This document shows, in pieces, positions 1 through 8,611 of a DNA stretch of 64,000 bases. Position numbers and translations under genes: made by a program. The first letter of the stretch is position 1, and each line of letters begins with the position of its first letter. The notes under the pieces were generated by a model. It searched no databases, was not told the DNA's origin, and saw only the letters and a list, made by a program, of their open reading frames with translations. This DNA comes from Enterococcus moraviensis ATCC BAA-383 (lineage in GTDB: Bacteria > Bacillota > Bacilli > Lactobacillales > Enterococcaceae), in the NCBI RefSeq assembly GCF_000407445.1, contig NZ_ASWB01000002.1:682001-746000 (forward strand), in the 5' to 3' direction.

Positions 1-2
1 TT

Positions 3-632
3 CCGTTAACGGGCTTAACTGCGTATCAAGCCTTACATGAAGAGCTGGAAGCAAAAGCAGGTCAAACAGTTTTTATCCCTGGAGGTTCAGGTAGCTTTGG
101 TCAAATGGCGATTCCGATTGCAAAAGCGATGGGACTAAAGGTGATTGTTTCAGGGAGCCCAGAAGCGAAAGAGAGAACCTTAGCAGCAGGTGTGGATCGT
201 TACATTAATTATAAAAAAGAGAACTATTGGGAAACACTTGAGCCGGTAGATTTTGTCATTGATACGTTAGGTCCGGATGAATTTGAACATGAATTGTCAG
301 TCATTAAGTCAGGTGGACGCTTATTGAGCTTGCGGACAAGTCCAAATAAGCAATTTGCAGTAGATAAAAAGCTGGCAAAGTGGAAACAGATTCTATTTGG
401 CTTAGCGGGCTCAAAATATGATAAAAAAGCGAAAGAAAAAGGAATTGACTATCGGTTTATATTTGTACGTGCCGATGGAAAACAGTTAAGTCAGATTACG
501 GATCTTGTTGAAAGAAATAATATTGTACCTGCAATTGACCCAACTGAATTTAAGCTAGAAGATATTAATAAGGCTTTAGCTCTGGTTGCATCAGGCCATC
601 CCAAAGGGAAAGTGCTGATTAAGCTTGATTGA
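3..632 (+). CDS. MDR-family NAD(P)-dependent oxidoreductase, 5' partial
   Basis: The reading frame is open from base 3, so the gene begins before the window; 209 residues are visible. The nucleotide-binding Rossmann motif GGSGSFG is at about residues 28-34, followed by an alternating beta/alpha domain and the C-terminal GHPKGKVLI strand typical of zinc-independent quinone oxidoreductase-like medium-chain dehydrogenases. No zinc-binding cysteines are visible in this part. Such enzymes reduce quinones or enones with NADPH; the substrate here cannot be told. A terminator follows at 702-743. Confidence 0.85.
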   Translation, partial: PLTGLTAYQALHEELEAKAGQTVFIPGGSGSFGQMAIPIAKAMGLKVIVSGSPEAKERTLAAGVDRYINYKKENYWETLEPVDFVIDTLGPDEFEHELSVIKSGGRLLSLRTSPNKQFAVDKKLAKWKQILFGLAGSKYDKKAKEKGIDYRFIFVRADGKQLSQITDLVERNNIVPAIDPTEFKLEDINKALALVASGHPKGKVLIKLD

Positions 633-701
633 ATATCTGTGAAAAAGTGATTTATCCAAATATAAAGTGCGACTGGAAAATGATTGGAACCAAATAAACT
701 A

Positions 702-743
702 AAAGCTAAGAACGCTGTTGTATAGGCATTCCTAGCTTTTTCT
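702..743 (+). terminator. Rho-independent terminator after the oxidoreductase
   Basis: The arm AAAGCTAAGAA (702-712) pairs with TTCCTAGCTTT (729-739) with one mismatch, and a T run follows. It closes the oxidoreductase transcript. Confidence 0.7.
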
Positions 744-839
744 AATGCTCGAAAATAAAAGTAGCACCAATACTAGCACCAATGGGTATTTTTAGAACAA
801 ATCTTTTTCTGTTTCAATAAATTGTGCGAATTTTTCGGC

Positions 840-935
840 GCTACATTAGGGATGGATATTGAAACTGATGTCTATTCATATATCGAAAAATTAGCTATTG
901 CGTTAAATGTTCATTCTTTTATTTCAGAATATTAG
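840..935 (+). pseudogene. Short C-terminal gene remnant
   Basis: About 31 codons, open from 840 to a TAG at 933-935, have coding-like composition (…DIETDVYSYIEKLAIAL…) but no ribosome binding site and no full domain. It reads like the tail of a larger protein whose front is lost. The family is not recognised. A strong stem-loop with a T run follows at 981-1029. Nothing else is seen between 744 and 1034. Confidence 0.25.
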
Positions 936-980
936 TTCTCTATGTATTCATATAATCATTAGATACCAGATATATCAACG

Positions 981-1029
981 AGCGCGAGTAACAGCATAAT
1001 TAATAGTGCATGTATTGCTCGCGCTTTTT
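981..1029 (+). terminator. Rho-independent terminator
   Basis: AGCGCGAG (981-988) pairs with CTCGCGCT (1018-1025), with five Ts at the end on the + strand. It lies just past the stop codon of the convergent small gene on the minus strand. Confidence 0.6.
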
Positions 1030-1034
1030 AGTAG

Positions 1035-1301
1035 TTAAATTTTTTTGGTTTGTATCATCTTACCCAAAACTTCCTCACTCTCCTTCAAAACCCCCTCAAA
1101 ATCCCCAGAAAAAACCTGATACAACTGCTGACAAGAATAATACCGCATCCGCATATCCTTCTTATTCCTCGTAATCTTGCCATCAAAAAACTCATCCAAA
1201 TAAACCAACGACTTCTGCCAAGACCGAAGCTTGATCAACTCACTCCGCACATCCAAAATATCCTGATAAGGTACCGCCTTCAAATTCTGTTCTTTACTCA
1301 T
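1035..1301 (-). CDS. Small hypothetical protein, 88 aa
   Basis: A soluble, charged, helical protein starting MSKEQNLKAV. An in-frame upstream ATG exists at 1337, but AGGAATGG lies well placed before the ATG at 1301, so the shorter start is chosen. No family is recognised. Codon use is rich in G-ending codons (AAG, GAG) and so in C on the + strand, unlike the AT-ending codons of nearly every other gene here, which hints at a different origin. It stands alone in an accessory region, and its role is unknown. Confidence 0.55.
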   Translation of the reverse strand: MSKEQNLKAVPYQDILDVRSELIKLRSWQKSLVYLDEFFDGKITRNKKDMRMRYYSCQQLYQVFSGDFEGVLKESEEVLGKMIQTKKI

Positions 1302-1518
1302 CACTACACATCCATTCCTATTTTTTTGAAAAACCAACAGGAAAATAAAAAACGATCAGACCTATCTGTGCCTCATCGTGTGCAATAGTTCGCCAAAGAA
1401 CACATGAAATCGCCAAAAAGATGAAAGAATCCAGCAAAGAGACTAGTAAAATCAATCAAAATTAAGTACAATAAAACATGCGAGTACTTCGGTACGCGCT
1501 ATCGGCAACTCGGATAAG

Positions 1519-1577
1519 CAGTCGTTGCTGTTTATTCGGGGCCTTGCAACATGATTCCAGTCAGGTTGTAAGGTGCC
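1519..1577. repeat. Diverged direct repeat, copy 1
   Basis: Begins with CAGTCGTTGCTGTTT and ends with GGTGCC 53 bases later. Copy 2 at 1807-1864 has the same two end motifs with almost the same spacing (52 bases) and a diverged middle. In this copy the middle forms a stem-loop that acts as a terminator (1542-1590). Confidence 0.5.
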
Positions 1578-1590
1578 GTTTTTTATTTTT
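1542..1590 (+). terminator. Terminator-like stem-loop within repeat copy 1
   Basis: CCTTGCAAC (1542-1550) pairs with GTTGTAAGG (1565-1573), including one G-U pair. A T-rich tract follows at 1579-1590. No + strand gene precedes it closely, so it may end a small RNA. Confidence 0.5.
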
Positions 1591-1612
1591 CTATTTTTTA
1601 ACTTGTACATCG

Positions 1613-1705
1613 TTACGTTTTATTATCACCACCATCAATAAAAATCAGACCTAGAATAGAAACAAAAAAGGCATTGGCGCAATGTCCAATACCTGAATAA
1701 GTCAA
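1613..1705 (-). CDS. Possible 30-aa hydrophobic peptide between the two repeats
   Basis: Reads from a TTG at 1705 (AAGG five bases upstream) to TAA at 1613. The peptide has a hydrophobic core (AFFVSILGLIFI) and a polar tail (DGGDNKT), the layout of small membrane toxins of type I toxin-antitoxin systems. Flanking direct repeats fit that layout. There is no homology evidence beyond general shape, and it could be chance. The rest of 1302-2189 holds no other gene. Confidence 0.22.
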   Translation of the reverse strand: MTYSGIGHCANAFFVSILGLIFIDGGDNKT

Positions 1706-1806
1706 TAGTACCTTAAAGAAACCTAGCAATCCTTTCTAGTGGTAGCTCAAAAAGAGACACGACAAAAAAGCTAGTGATTCATTTACTATTGGCATACTTG
1801 TGCGGA

Positions 1807-1864
1807 CAGTCGTTGCTGTTTTCAAGACCATTTCCGTTCGGTTCCAGCCAAACAAAAAGGTGCC
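1807..1864. repeat. Diverged direct repeat, copy 2
   Basis: Shares CAGTCGTTGCTGTTT at its left end and GGTGCC at its right end with copy 1 (1519-1577), in the same orientation. A second stem-loop with a T run follows at 1883-1924. Confidence 0.5.
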
Positions 1865-1882
1865 AAGGATTAAATTGTCATA

Positions 1883-1924
1883 AAGTTGAGTGATGTTCTG
1901 AATCAGGACTTACTCAGCTTTTTC
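1883..1924 (+). terminator. Rho-independent terminator
   Basis: AAGTTGAGT (1883-1891) pairs with ACTCAGCTT (1912-1920), one G-U pair, followed by Ts. There is no gene directly before it, so it fits the end of a non-coding transcript from the repeat region. Confidence 0.5.
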
Positions 1925-2189
1925 ATTTCCATTCTATACACTAAGTATAAATAAATCGACAGCGAGAATCAAGGCGAACAGAGAAAAAAGCGAACAAAAT
2001 TTCCATAATAAATAAATGGAGCTGAGTTGAAGTATTTTACTAATAAAAAAACTCTTTTAACTAAAACCTAGGAATAAACTATATTTTTCATTTAACCTAT
2101 ATTAATTTCTTTCAATATGTTATATGATTTAATTGGAATTGAATAATCTGACAAGATGTTAATATCTTTCGATAGGATGAGAATAAAAA

Positions 2190-5100
2190 ATGAAAAAAAT
2201 TATCGACTATTATAAAACGAGTTTAGAGCAAGCCTCTTTATCAGAAGTAAAACCAACAAAAAATAAGTCACTCCAGATTTCTTTTCAAGACTATCTTACA
2301 GGAGTTGTCAAAGATCTAAATGAAGAGACAATAGATCGCTTATTTGAAGAAAATGAGGAAGAGATTGACGTTTTTCTGTTTCCAATTCAATTGCAATCTG
2401 GATCGGGAAAATCTGAAAAGCGATTATATCCTTTAATTATCCCAGCAAGTCTAACCAAAAATGGTGAGTTGAAACATATAACCTATGGTGTTCCTTGGAT
2501 TCCAAGAATGCTGCTTGCACCAGTGGAGAATTCAAAATTATCTGTCATCGGAGAAAATGATGATTATCTTCAATTTATAGAAAGTCATTCTTTTCGGGAA
2601 CTATCTTGGAACGAATATACTCAATTGACAACTGAGTTATTTGAGTATGTATGTAAACAAAAGATAACTGATTTAACTGAAATCTCTTGGTTTAAGAAAG
2701 TGGATGAAGATATTTTAATATTTAAAGGAGCATCCAATGGCGGAGCTGCTCAACGAATTGTAAAACTATATGACTCGATAACAAAACACAATGGAGAGTT
2801 ACCATTATTAAACAATTTTTTAGGTAATAAGAATAGTTCAACAGATCCCAATTTACTATCAGAAACAAAGCAAATAGAAATGGACAAATTTCATTTAGGC
2901 CAAATGAAACCAACTTTCGGACTTTCTCTTAGCCAACGAGAAGTAGTTCGCCATATGAATACACTGGATAACGGGGAAATCATAGGAGTAACGGGTCCGC
3001 CTGGAACAGGAAAAACCACTTTAGTGCAAAGTATCATCGCTTCAAACTGGATTAAAGCCGCTATTGATCAAAAACAACCGCCAATTTGTGTTGTTTCCTC
3101 AACCAATAATCAAGCTGTAACGAATGTCATTGAAAGCTTTCAAATAGATAACAGCCAAGGAACTAGTTTTGATTTAAATCACTTTCCCGATTTTTCAGAA
3201 TTATATTCACTAAAGAAAAACTTCGATTTATTTGAAGACCGCTGGATTCCAGAGCTAGACAGTTATGGTCTGTATATTGTGAATAAAAAGAAATATTCTG
3301 AGGCATCTTTAGCAGCGATGAAAGCAAAAATTAGCAGTGATAATAGTGAATATTTAGAAAGAATGGAATCAATTGAGTTTTTAGAACAAGCAAAAGTGTA
3401 TTTTTTATCAAATTTTGAACAAACTTTTAATAAAAAAGACTGTACTATTAAACAAGCTAAAAAAGAAATTCATCGTTGGTTAATGATGCTATCTAGAGAC
3501 TTGCATGAGCTTATTGAATTTCACTCAAACGAAAAAAACTATAAAGCAATGATAGCAGAAATGAATAATCTGTTGAATGAGATTAACAATTCGATAGACG
3601 AAAATCAATTAAAAGTCACAATGTTAAAAACAACCTGTTTTGAGTGGGAAACATTTAATTCCAAAGCAAGTAATATTTTAGATATTATTCCACACCTAAA
3701 ACAAAAACGTGAACAAGAAAGAAAACAGAAATTCTGTCAACTCAATGAGCTTTCCTCAATTGAGGAGTTAGAAAGCTTATTAGAAAAAGAAAGACAAATA
3801 ACTCAAGCTTTATCAGCTAAAAAAGAGCAATTAGCAACGAGTTATAAAAATATAAAGAATGAAGAAAAGCGCTACCAACTACTCTTAAAAAGATATCATC
3901 TAGATCAAGCTCTAAGTTATGATTACCTCAATGAACACTTAGATAAAACGATTAGGTATTTATTATTTTTATTTGCAACGCATTATTGGGAAGCAGAGTG
4001 GCTCATTTCCATCGACGAAATGAACGAAAAAGAGCAACTACCTAATTCTGTTAAAACAATAAAAGAATATCAACAAAGATGGATCAGAAGTGCTATGTTG
4101 ACACCATGTATTGTTGGAACACTTTACCAAGTACCAGTATTTTTCTCTTATGAAAATAAGCCGATGTTTAATTTTATTGATTTATTAATTACGGATGAAT
4201 CAGGGCAAGTTAGTCCTGAAATAAGCACAGCTAGCCTGTCGCTTGCAAAAAAATATTTAGCAGTTGGTGATACAAAGCAAATTGAGCCCATTTGGAATAT
4301 GGCAACAGAAGTAGATAAAGGAAATATTCTTAAACTACTTACAACGAATCAAGACGAAATGTCGCTATTCATGAATACTGGACTATCAGCATCTTGCGGT
4401 AATTTGATGAAAGTTGCTCAGATTAGGAGTAAATTCCATAAATATTCTCATTTAAGCGGTGGTTTATTTCTGAGTGAACATCGCAGATGTCTGCCAGAAA
4501 TTATCACTTATTGTAATAATTTAGCCTACGATGGTAAATTAGAAGCAAAACGAAAAGAAGAAGAGAGTTATTATAAAGATAAACTACCACCTATGGGCTA
4601 TGGACATATTATCGGGAAAATGATGCGAAAAGATAATAGTATGGCAAATGTAATGGAAGCTAGAACGATAGTAAATTGGATCAATGATCAAAAAGATAGA
4701 TTATTGAAAATGTATAACAAGAAAACAATTGGAGAAGTTATCGCAGTAGTTACACCTTTTAAAGCGCAAAAAATTGTGATAAACAACGAATTAAAAAAAT
4801 TAGGTTTTAAAGAAAATGAGATTGTTGTCGGTACAGTACATGCATTGCAAGGTGCTGAAAAATCTGTAGTAATTTTTTCAACTGTTTATGATTTTTCTTA
4901 TAAAGGTACTTACTTTTTTGATAAAAGTGTTCACATGTTAAATGTTGCTGTATCTAGAGCTAAAGATAGTTTTTTAGTTTTTGGAGATACAAATATTTTT
5001 AGTTTAGATGGGAAATCACCTTCTGCGCAGCTGGCAAAAATTATTTTTGCGTCAGAACACAATGCCATTCATGGGTTAGAAAAATACAATAGAGTATCAG

Positions 5101-5576
5101 AGGGAAATGTCCAAAGAATAGAAGGTGTTCCAGATCATGATGACTATTTAAAAAAACTGATTAATCGAACAGAGAAATGTATTCATATTGTTTCACCATA
5201 TGTATCTTATTATACTTTAAAAAATTATTGTCCGGAATTATTGAATTTGATACAACAAAAAGTGATAGAAGGAAAAGAGATTTTTATCTATACTTCTCCT
5301 TCAATCAATCAAAGTAGGAAAGCAAGTTATGAAGATGGTAGAAAACTGTTAGAGCAGACAGGTGCCAAGTTGATTGATTTAAATCGTGTTCATAGCAAAA
5401 TGATTATTGTAGACAAGCTTGCTTTAGTAGACGGATCATTCAATTGGTTTTCAGCCAGTAGAGAAAAAGATTATGCATACTATAATTGGGATACTTCTAT
5501 CGTTTTTTATGGTAAAGACGCTAGTGAAATGATTGATAGTCGATTGGAATTATTGGAGGAAAGAGTAATGAAGTGA
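2190..5576 (+). CDS. SF1 helicase with C-terminal PLD nuclease (Mokosh type II MkoC-like)
   Basis: 1128 aa. Walker A GPPGTGKTT is at 269-277, motif II DES at 669-671, motif III GDTKQ at 693-697 and motif VI VAVSRAK at 919-925, all characteristic of COG1112/Upf1-like SF1 helicases. About 350 charged, coiled-coil-prone residues separate motifs I and II. The last 150 residues are a phospholipase-D-like domain with one HxKxxxxD motif (H1068, K1070, D1075) followed by GSFNW. The helicase-PLD fusion is the layout of the single-protein Mokosh type II defence system. It lies alone in an accessory region beside a toxin-antitoxin pair. An anti-phage role is inferred from architecture and context. RNA/DNA repair helicases are the alternative. 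Confidence 0.8.
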   Translation: MKKIIDYYKTSLEQASLSEVKPTKNKSLQISFQDYLTGVVKDLNEETIDRLFEENEEEIDVFLFPIQLQSGSGKSEKRLYPLIIPASLTKNGELKHITYGVPWIPRMLLAPVENSKLSVIGENDDYLQFIESHSFRELSWNEYTQLTTELFEYVCKQKITDLTEISWFKKVDEDILIFKGASNGGAAQRIVKLYDSITKHNGELPLLNNFLGNKNSSTDPNLLSETKQIEMDKFHLGQMKPTFGLSLSQREVVRHMNTLDNGEIIGVTGPPGTGKTTLVQSIIASNWIKAAIDQKQPPICVVSSTNNQAVTNVIESFQIDNSQGTSFDLNHFPDFSELYSLKKNFDLFEDRWIPELDSYGLYIVNKKKYSEASLAAMKAKISSDNSEYLERMESIEFLEQAKVYFLSNFEQTFNKKDCTIKQAKKEIHRWLMMLSRDLHELIEFHSNEKNYKAMIAEMNNLLNEINNSIDENQLKVTMLKTTCFEWETFNSKASNILDIIPHLKQKREQERKQKFCQLNELSSIEELESLLEKERQITQALSAKKEQLATSYKNIKNEEKRYQLLLKRYHLDQALSYDYLNEHLDKTIRYLLFLFATHYWEAEWLISIDEMNEKEQLPNSVKTIKEYQQRWIRSAMLTPCIVGTLYQVPVFFSYENKPMFNFIDLLITDESGQVSPEISTASLSLAKKYLAVGDTKQIEPIWNMATEVDKGNILKLLTTNQDEMSLFMNTGLSASCGNLMKVAQIRSKFHKYSHLSGGLFLSEHRRCLPEIITYCNNLAYDGKLEAKRKEEESYYKDKLPPMGYGHIIGKMMRKDNSMANVMEARTIVNWINDQKDRLLKMYNKKTIGEVIAVVTPFKAQKIVINNELKKLGFKENEIVVGTVHALQGAEKSVVIFSTVYDFSYKGTYFFDKSVHMLNVAVSRAKDSFLVFGDTNIFSLDGKSPSAQLAKIIFASEHNAIHGLEKYNRVSEGNVQRIEGVPDHDDYLKKLINRTEKCIHIVSPYVSYYTLKNYCPELLNLIQQKVIEGKEIFIYTSPSINQSRKASYEDGRKLLEQTGAKLIDLNRVHSKMIIVDKLALVDGSFNWFSASREKDYAYYNWDTSIVFYGKDASEMIDSRLELLEERVMK

Positions 5577-5577
5577 A

Positions 5578-5688
5578 ATTAATATATTATTTAAAGAACA
5601 ATTTCAATATTTATTGGAACTTAGGATAAAATTAAGTGAAGAATTACAAGGACTTGTTGAAGAAGCTGAAGGGTTGGCGGGAATATAA
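5578..5688 (+). pseudogene. Short coding-like remnant after the helicase gene
   Basis: An open stretch of about 36 codons, in a different frame from the helicase, reads an amphipathic segment (…YLLELRIKLSEELQGLVEEA…). It has no ATG, GTG or well-placed ribosome binding site. It may be the tail of a lost small gene or a peptide from a rare start. No family is recognised. Confidence 0.2.
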
Positions 5689-5791
5689 TATTCTTGATCC
5701 TAATATTATATGGTAAAAAGTAGAGTGACTAAAATAATAATAGAGTATAATTACACGGATGCAAGATTTATTATTAAAGAAATTTTAGTCG

Positions 5792-5829
5792 AAAACTAGG
5801 AACTCTTATATATGTGTTCCTAGTTTTTT
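5792..5829 (+). terminator. Rho-independent terminator
   Basis: AAAACTAGGAA (5792-5802) pairs with TTCCTAGTTTT (5817-5827), with more Ts after. It separates the helicase transcript from the toxin-antitoxin operon. Confidence 0.7.
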
Positions 5830-5841
5830 GTTGTTAACATG

Positions 5842-5869
5842 TTGCTAAAATGTTGTTAATTGGTATAAT
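5842..5869 (+). promoter_or_regulatory. Promoter of the toxin-antitoxin operon
   Basis: TTGCTA (-35, 5842-5847), 16-base spacer, TATAAT (-10, 5864-5869). TGTTGTTAA occurs on both sides of the -35 box, a likely operator repeat for RelB-type autoregulation, which is an inference. Confidence 0.5.
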
Positions 5870-5900
5870 ATAGAAAAAGAATCGAAAAGAGGGATAAAGA

Positions 5901-6166
5901 ATGCCGACAGTTAAAAAAAACCAATTCATATTTCAGTTGATGAAGATTTGAAAGAACAAGCAGAACAACTTTTTAATGAATTAGGCTTGAATATGACAAG
6001 TGCTATCAATGTATTTTTAAAACAAGCAGTGACAGAGCAAGCAATTCCTTTTGAAATTCGAAAAGCGAACAAAGATACCTTAGAAGCCTTAAACGATGTG
6101 AAAAGCAATAAGTTACACGGAGGATTTGCTTCTGTTAAGGATTTAATGGAGGATTTGAATGCTTGA
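5901..6166 (+). pseudogene. RelB/DinJ-family antitoxin with 5' frameshift in an A8 run
   Basis: From 5921 the frame reads PIHISVDEDLK…, a standard RelB/DinJ ribbon-helix-helix antitoxin, to 6166. The only ATG with a good context (5901, after GAGGG) reads MPTVKK and then runs off frame at an A8 run (5913-5920), stopping at 5949-5951. One more A, or two fewer, would restore a normal antitoxin. An in-frame TTG at 5948 would give a 72-aa product without the DNA-binding strand. The gene may be broken, rescued by slippage on the A run, or affected by a sequencing error. It overlaps the toxin start by 8 bases. Confidence 0.7.
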
Positions 6167-6431
6167 GATTTTTTATACATCAAGATTTAAAAAAGATTAT
6201 AAGAAAATTGTGAAACAAAGGAAACTGATTTCTGAATTTGAAAAAGTTGTTACATTACTTCAAAATCAAAAATCACTTCCTGAAAGATATAAAGATCATA
6301 AATTGACTGGAAATTATGTAGGGTTTCGAGAATGTCTTATTACGCCAGATTGGTTGTTAATTTATCAAATAGATCACAATCAACTTGTATTAGTTTTGAC
6401 AAGAACTGGATCTCATAGTGATCTATGTTAG
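6159..6431 (+). CDS. YafQ/RelE-family mRNA interferase toxin
   Basis: 90 aa. The compact RelE fold sequence ends in RTGSHSDLC, the YafQ-type C terminus whose histidine takes part in mRNA cleavage on the ribosome. Residues around YKDHKLTG and FRECLI match the family. The ATG at 6159 lies inside the 3' end of the antitoxin gene, so translation is probably coupled. The toxin looks intact although its antitoxin frame is disturbed at the 5' end. A terminator follows immediately. Confidence 0.85.
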   Translation: MLEIFYTSRFKKDYKKIVKQRKLISEFEKVVTLLQNQKSLPERYKDHKLTGNYVGFRECLITPDWLLIYQIDHNQLVLVLTRTGSHSDLC

Positions 6432-6445
6432 ATCGATGTAAAGCT

Positions 6446-6475
6446 AAAAGGATTTCTCATTGAGAAATCCTTTTT
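6446..6475 (+). terminator. Rho-independent terminator of the toxin-antitoxin operon
   Basis: AAAAGGATTTCTCA (6446-6459) and its exact complement (6461-6474) form a 14-bp stem around one base, and the right arm itself ends in Ts. Confidence 0.85.
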
Positions 6476-6576
6476 CAAATATTTTTTCTACATAAAGTAT
6501 AAAAGGTATGTACAAATAAATTTTTTTATTGTAATATATAATAAATGGTATTCATTTAGTTGTGGGAGGTGTTCGA

Positions 6577-8601
6577 TTGGTTGATTATTATCATAATATG
6601 CAAAATGTAGAAAATGATTGTGGATCTGCAGTTGTGAAAACTATTTTACAAAAATACAGGAACAATAATTGTTTTAACTATCTATTTTCAGATATTGAGT
6701 TAACTTCTGACGGCTATTCTATTTTTGATGTGGAGAGTGAACTAAAGAAATTCAATATCGAAGCGGAGTCATACTTCATAGAAAAAATAAACGAATTAAA
6801 AACGATTAAAAATGAATGTATTTTAGTAGTAGAGAACGAAGGCTTGAATCACTATATTGTTTGCCATGAAATCAAGAAAAATTCTGCAATCATTTCAGAT
6901 CCCAAATTACCTGATATTTGTGAACTATCATTAGAAGAATTGGAAAAGATATTCCTTGGTTATGTGATTTGTATTGAAAATGTAGGCGTTTTCGAATCTG
7001 AAAAAAATGAGAAGCAACAAAGCCTCTATCGGATTCTCCTTCAGAATATTCCTAAAAAAATGAGGGTAGAAGTTTGTTTTATCACAGGAATTCAATTAGT
7101 TATACCGTTAATATATTATTTCATTATCCAACAATTATTTAATAATAATTTCCACATGGATGGGTTTATGAATCTAATCTATTTACTCTTTTTTGTTTCA
7201 TTCTCAGTAACCTCCTATATGTTGATACAAAGGAACAATGAACTGCGTATAAAAATGGATAATATGACGCAACAGATCATGATTAATAGATATTTTGATG
7301 CTAATTTTGGGTTTGATCTACAAAATAACTATAACAATGCTATAGGTTATTTATGGAATCTTTTAGAAAGTACCAACGGTGTTTTGTCTAGGTTGTTTTT
7401 ATTCGTAGATAGTGCGTATGTTATTGTCTTGTTTACTGTATTAACTTTTGTTTCACTCCCCTTGTCCATTTTATTTTTGATTTTATTTGGTTCAACATTT
7501 GTGATTATGAACACAAAGATACGTCAATTAAGCAACAATGAAAAATATTACATTTCAAAATTTAATGCATTGACAAAAACGATTGAAGAATACATTCAAT
7601 CATCTAATGATATTATTCTATTTAATAATGAGACGCGTGCAAAAAAGAAATTAAATGATTTATTTGATGAATATGCAACAGCAAAATTAAACACTGGAAT
7701 GTTTGAAAGTAAGTTAGCAGGGATCTCAAAAACTATGGGTAGTTTGATGATTCTAGTTTTGTTAACGATTACGTATTTTATGATCATTGAGGAAAAAAAT
7801 ATTTATATGATCGCAGCCGGTTTTTATGTCTTTTTCATTATCGTTTCTAGTTTTGAAGAAATCATCAATAGCTGGTTGTATTACAAGCGTTCTGTAATAG
7901 GCACTGATTATATCAAAGAAATGACCAATTTAGTCATCGATGCTTCTATCACGTCTGCGAAGTCAGAAAAAGCGCAATTGCCTAAAATTCAAAAATTAGA
8001 ATACAAACATATCTATTTTGCCTACGAAAAAAATAGAGAGATTTTCAAAGATTTTTCTTTTACGTTGAATAAAGGTGAAATTACAGGTATTTTTGGTGAA
8101 AATGGTTCGGGAAAATCTACCTTAGCAGAAATTATTGCTGGTGTTAGAGATTTTGACCAAGGATCTTTGCTCATAAATGAGCAAATTAATCTGACGAGTG
8201 TTGAGCAGATTAATGTAAGCGAACAAGCAAGCGTTTATTCGCCTAATCAACATCTATACACAGGTAGCCTAGGGAATAATATTACTTTTAATACTGTATT
8301 CCACAATGAAAAAATTGAGGCAAAACGGTTCTTTGATAGTGCTCTGAGCGATAATCAGCTAGTTTTGTTTAATGGACAGAACCTTTCAATTGGCGAACGG
8401 CAAAAGCTCCTCTTAGAACGCTGTTTAAATAAGCAAGCGAATATTTACATTTTTGATGAACCAACTGGAAATTTAGATAGAGAGTCTAGGCGAATATTGT
8501 ACGATACATTGATTTCTTTAAAAGAAGAAAATAAAATCATTGTGCTCATTTCACATGATCCTAAACTTTTTGATATTTGTGATAAACAAATTAACTTATA
8601 G
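6577..8601 (+). CDS. Bacteriocin ABC exporter with C39 leader peptidase
   Basis: 674 aa from a TTG at 6577, chosen because GGGAGG (6564-6569) lies 7 bases before it; the upstream GTG at 6562 overlaps that site. N-terminal C39 cysteine peptidase with C15 (NDCGSA), H92 and D108, then a membrane domain of about six segments (residues 160-440), then an ATPase with GENGSGKST, a variant signature LSIGERQ and Walker B YIFDEP. Such proteins cut the leader of a double-glycine-type peptide and export it. The peptide is encoded at 9135, in the same cluster. First gene of the cluster; the next gene follows after 10 bases. Confidence 0.9.
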   Translation: MVDYYHNMQNVENDCGSAVVKTILQKYRNNNCFNYLFSDIELTSDGYSIFDVESELKKFNIEAESYFIEKINELKTIKNECILVVENEGLNHYIVCHEIKKNSAIISDPKLPDICELSLEELEKIFLGYVICIENVGVFESEKNEKQQSLYRILLQNIPKKMRVEVCFITGIQLVIPLIYYFIIQQLFNNNFHMDGFMNLIYLLFFVSFSVTSYMLIQRNNELRIKMDNMTQQIMINRYFDANFGFDLQNNYNNAIGYLWNLLESTNGVLSRLFLFVDSAYVIVLFTVLTFVSLPLSILFLILFGSTFVIMNTKIRQLSNNEKYYISKFNALTKTIEEYIQSSNDIILFNNETRAKKKLNDLFDEYATAKLNTGMFESKLAGISKTMGSLMILVLLTITYFMIIEEKNIYMIAAGFYVFFIIVSSFEEIINSWLYYKRSVIGTDYIKEMTNLVIDASITSAKSEKAQLPKIQKLEYKHIYFAYEKNREIFKDFSFTLNKGEITGIFGENGSGKSTLAEIIAGVRDFDQGSLLINEQINLTSVEQINVSEQASVYSPNQHLYTGSLGNNITFNTVFHNEKIEAKRFFDSALSDNQLVLFNGQNLSIGERQKLLLERCLNKQANIYIFDEPTGNLDRESRRILYDTLISLKEENKIIVLISHDPKLFDICDKQINL

Positions 8602-8611
8602 GAGAGACGCT

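Noticed and set aside
1050-1388. 112-aa open frame on the + strand
   Set aside because: It is opposite the 88-aa minus-strand gene, extremely Ile/Leu/Pro/His-rich as expected for an antisense frame, and has no ribosome site.
1519-1577. tracrRNA-like or CRISPR repeat signal
   Set aside because: GGTGCC followed by Ts recalls a tracrRNA tail, but there are only two diverged repeats, no spacer array and no cas genes.
8540-8611. Longer N terminus for the first thioredoxin-like protein
   Set aside because: It lies inside the exporter gene and before a clear GGAGAG site that serves the ATG at 8612.
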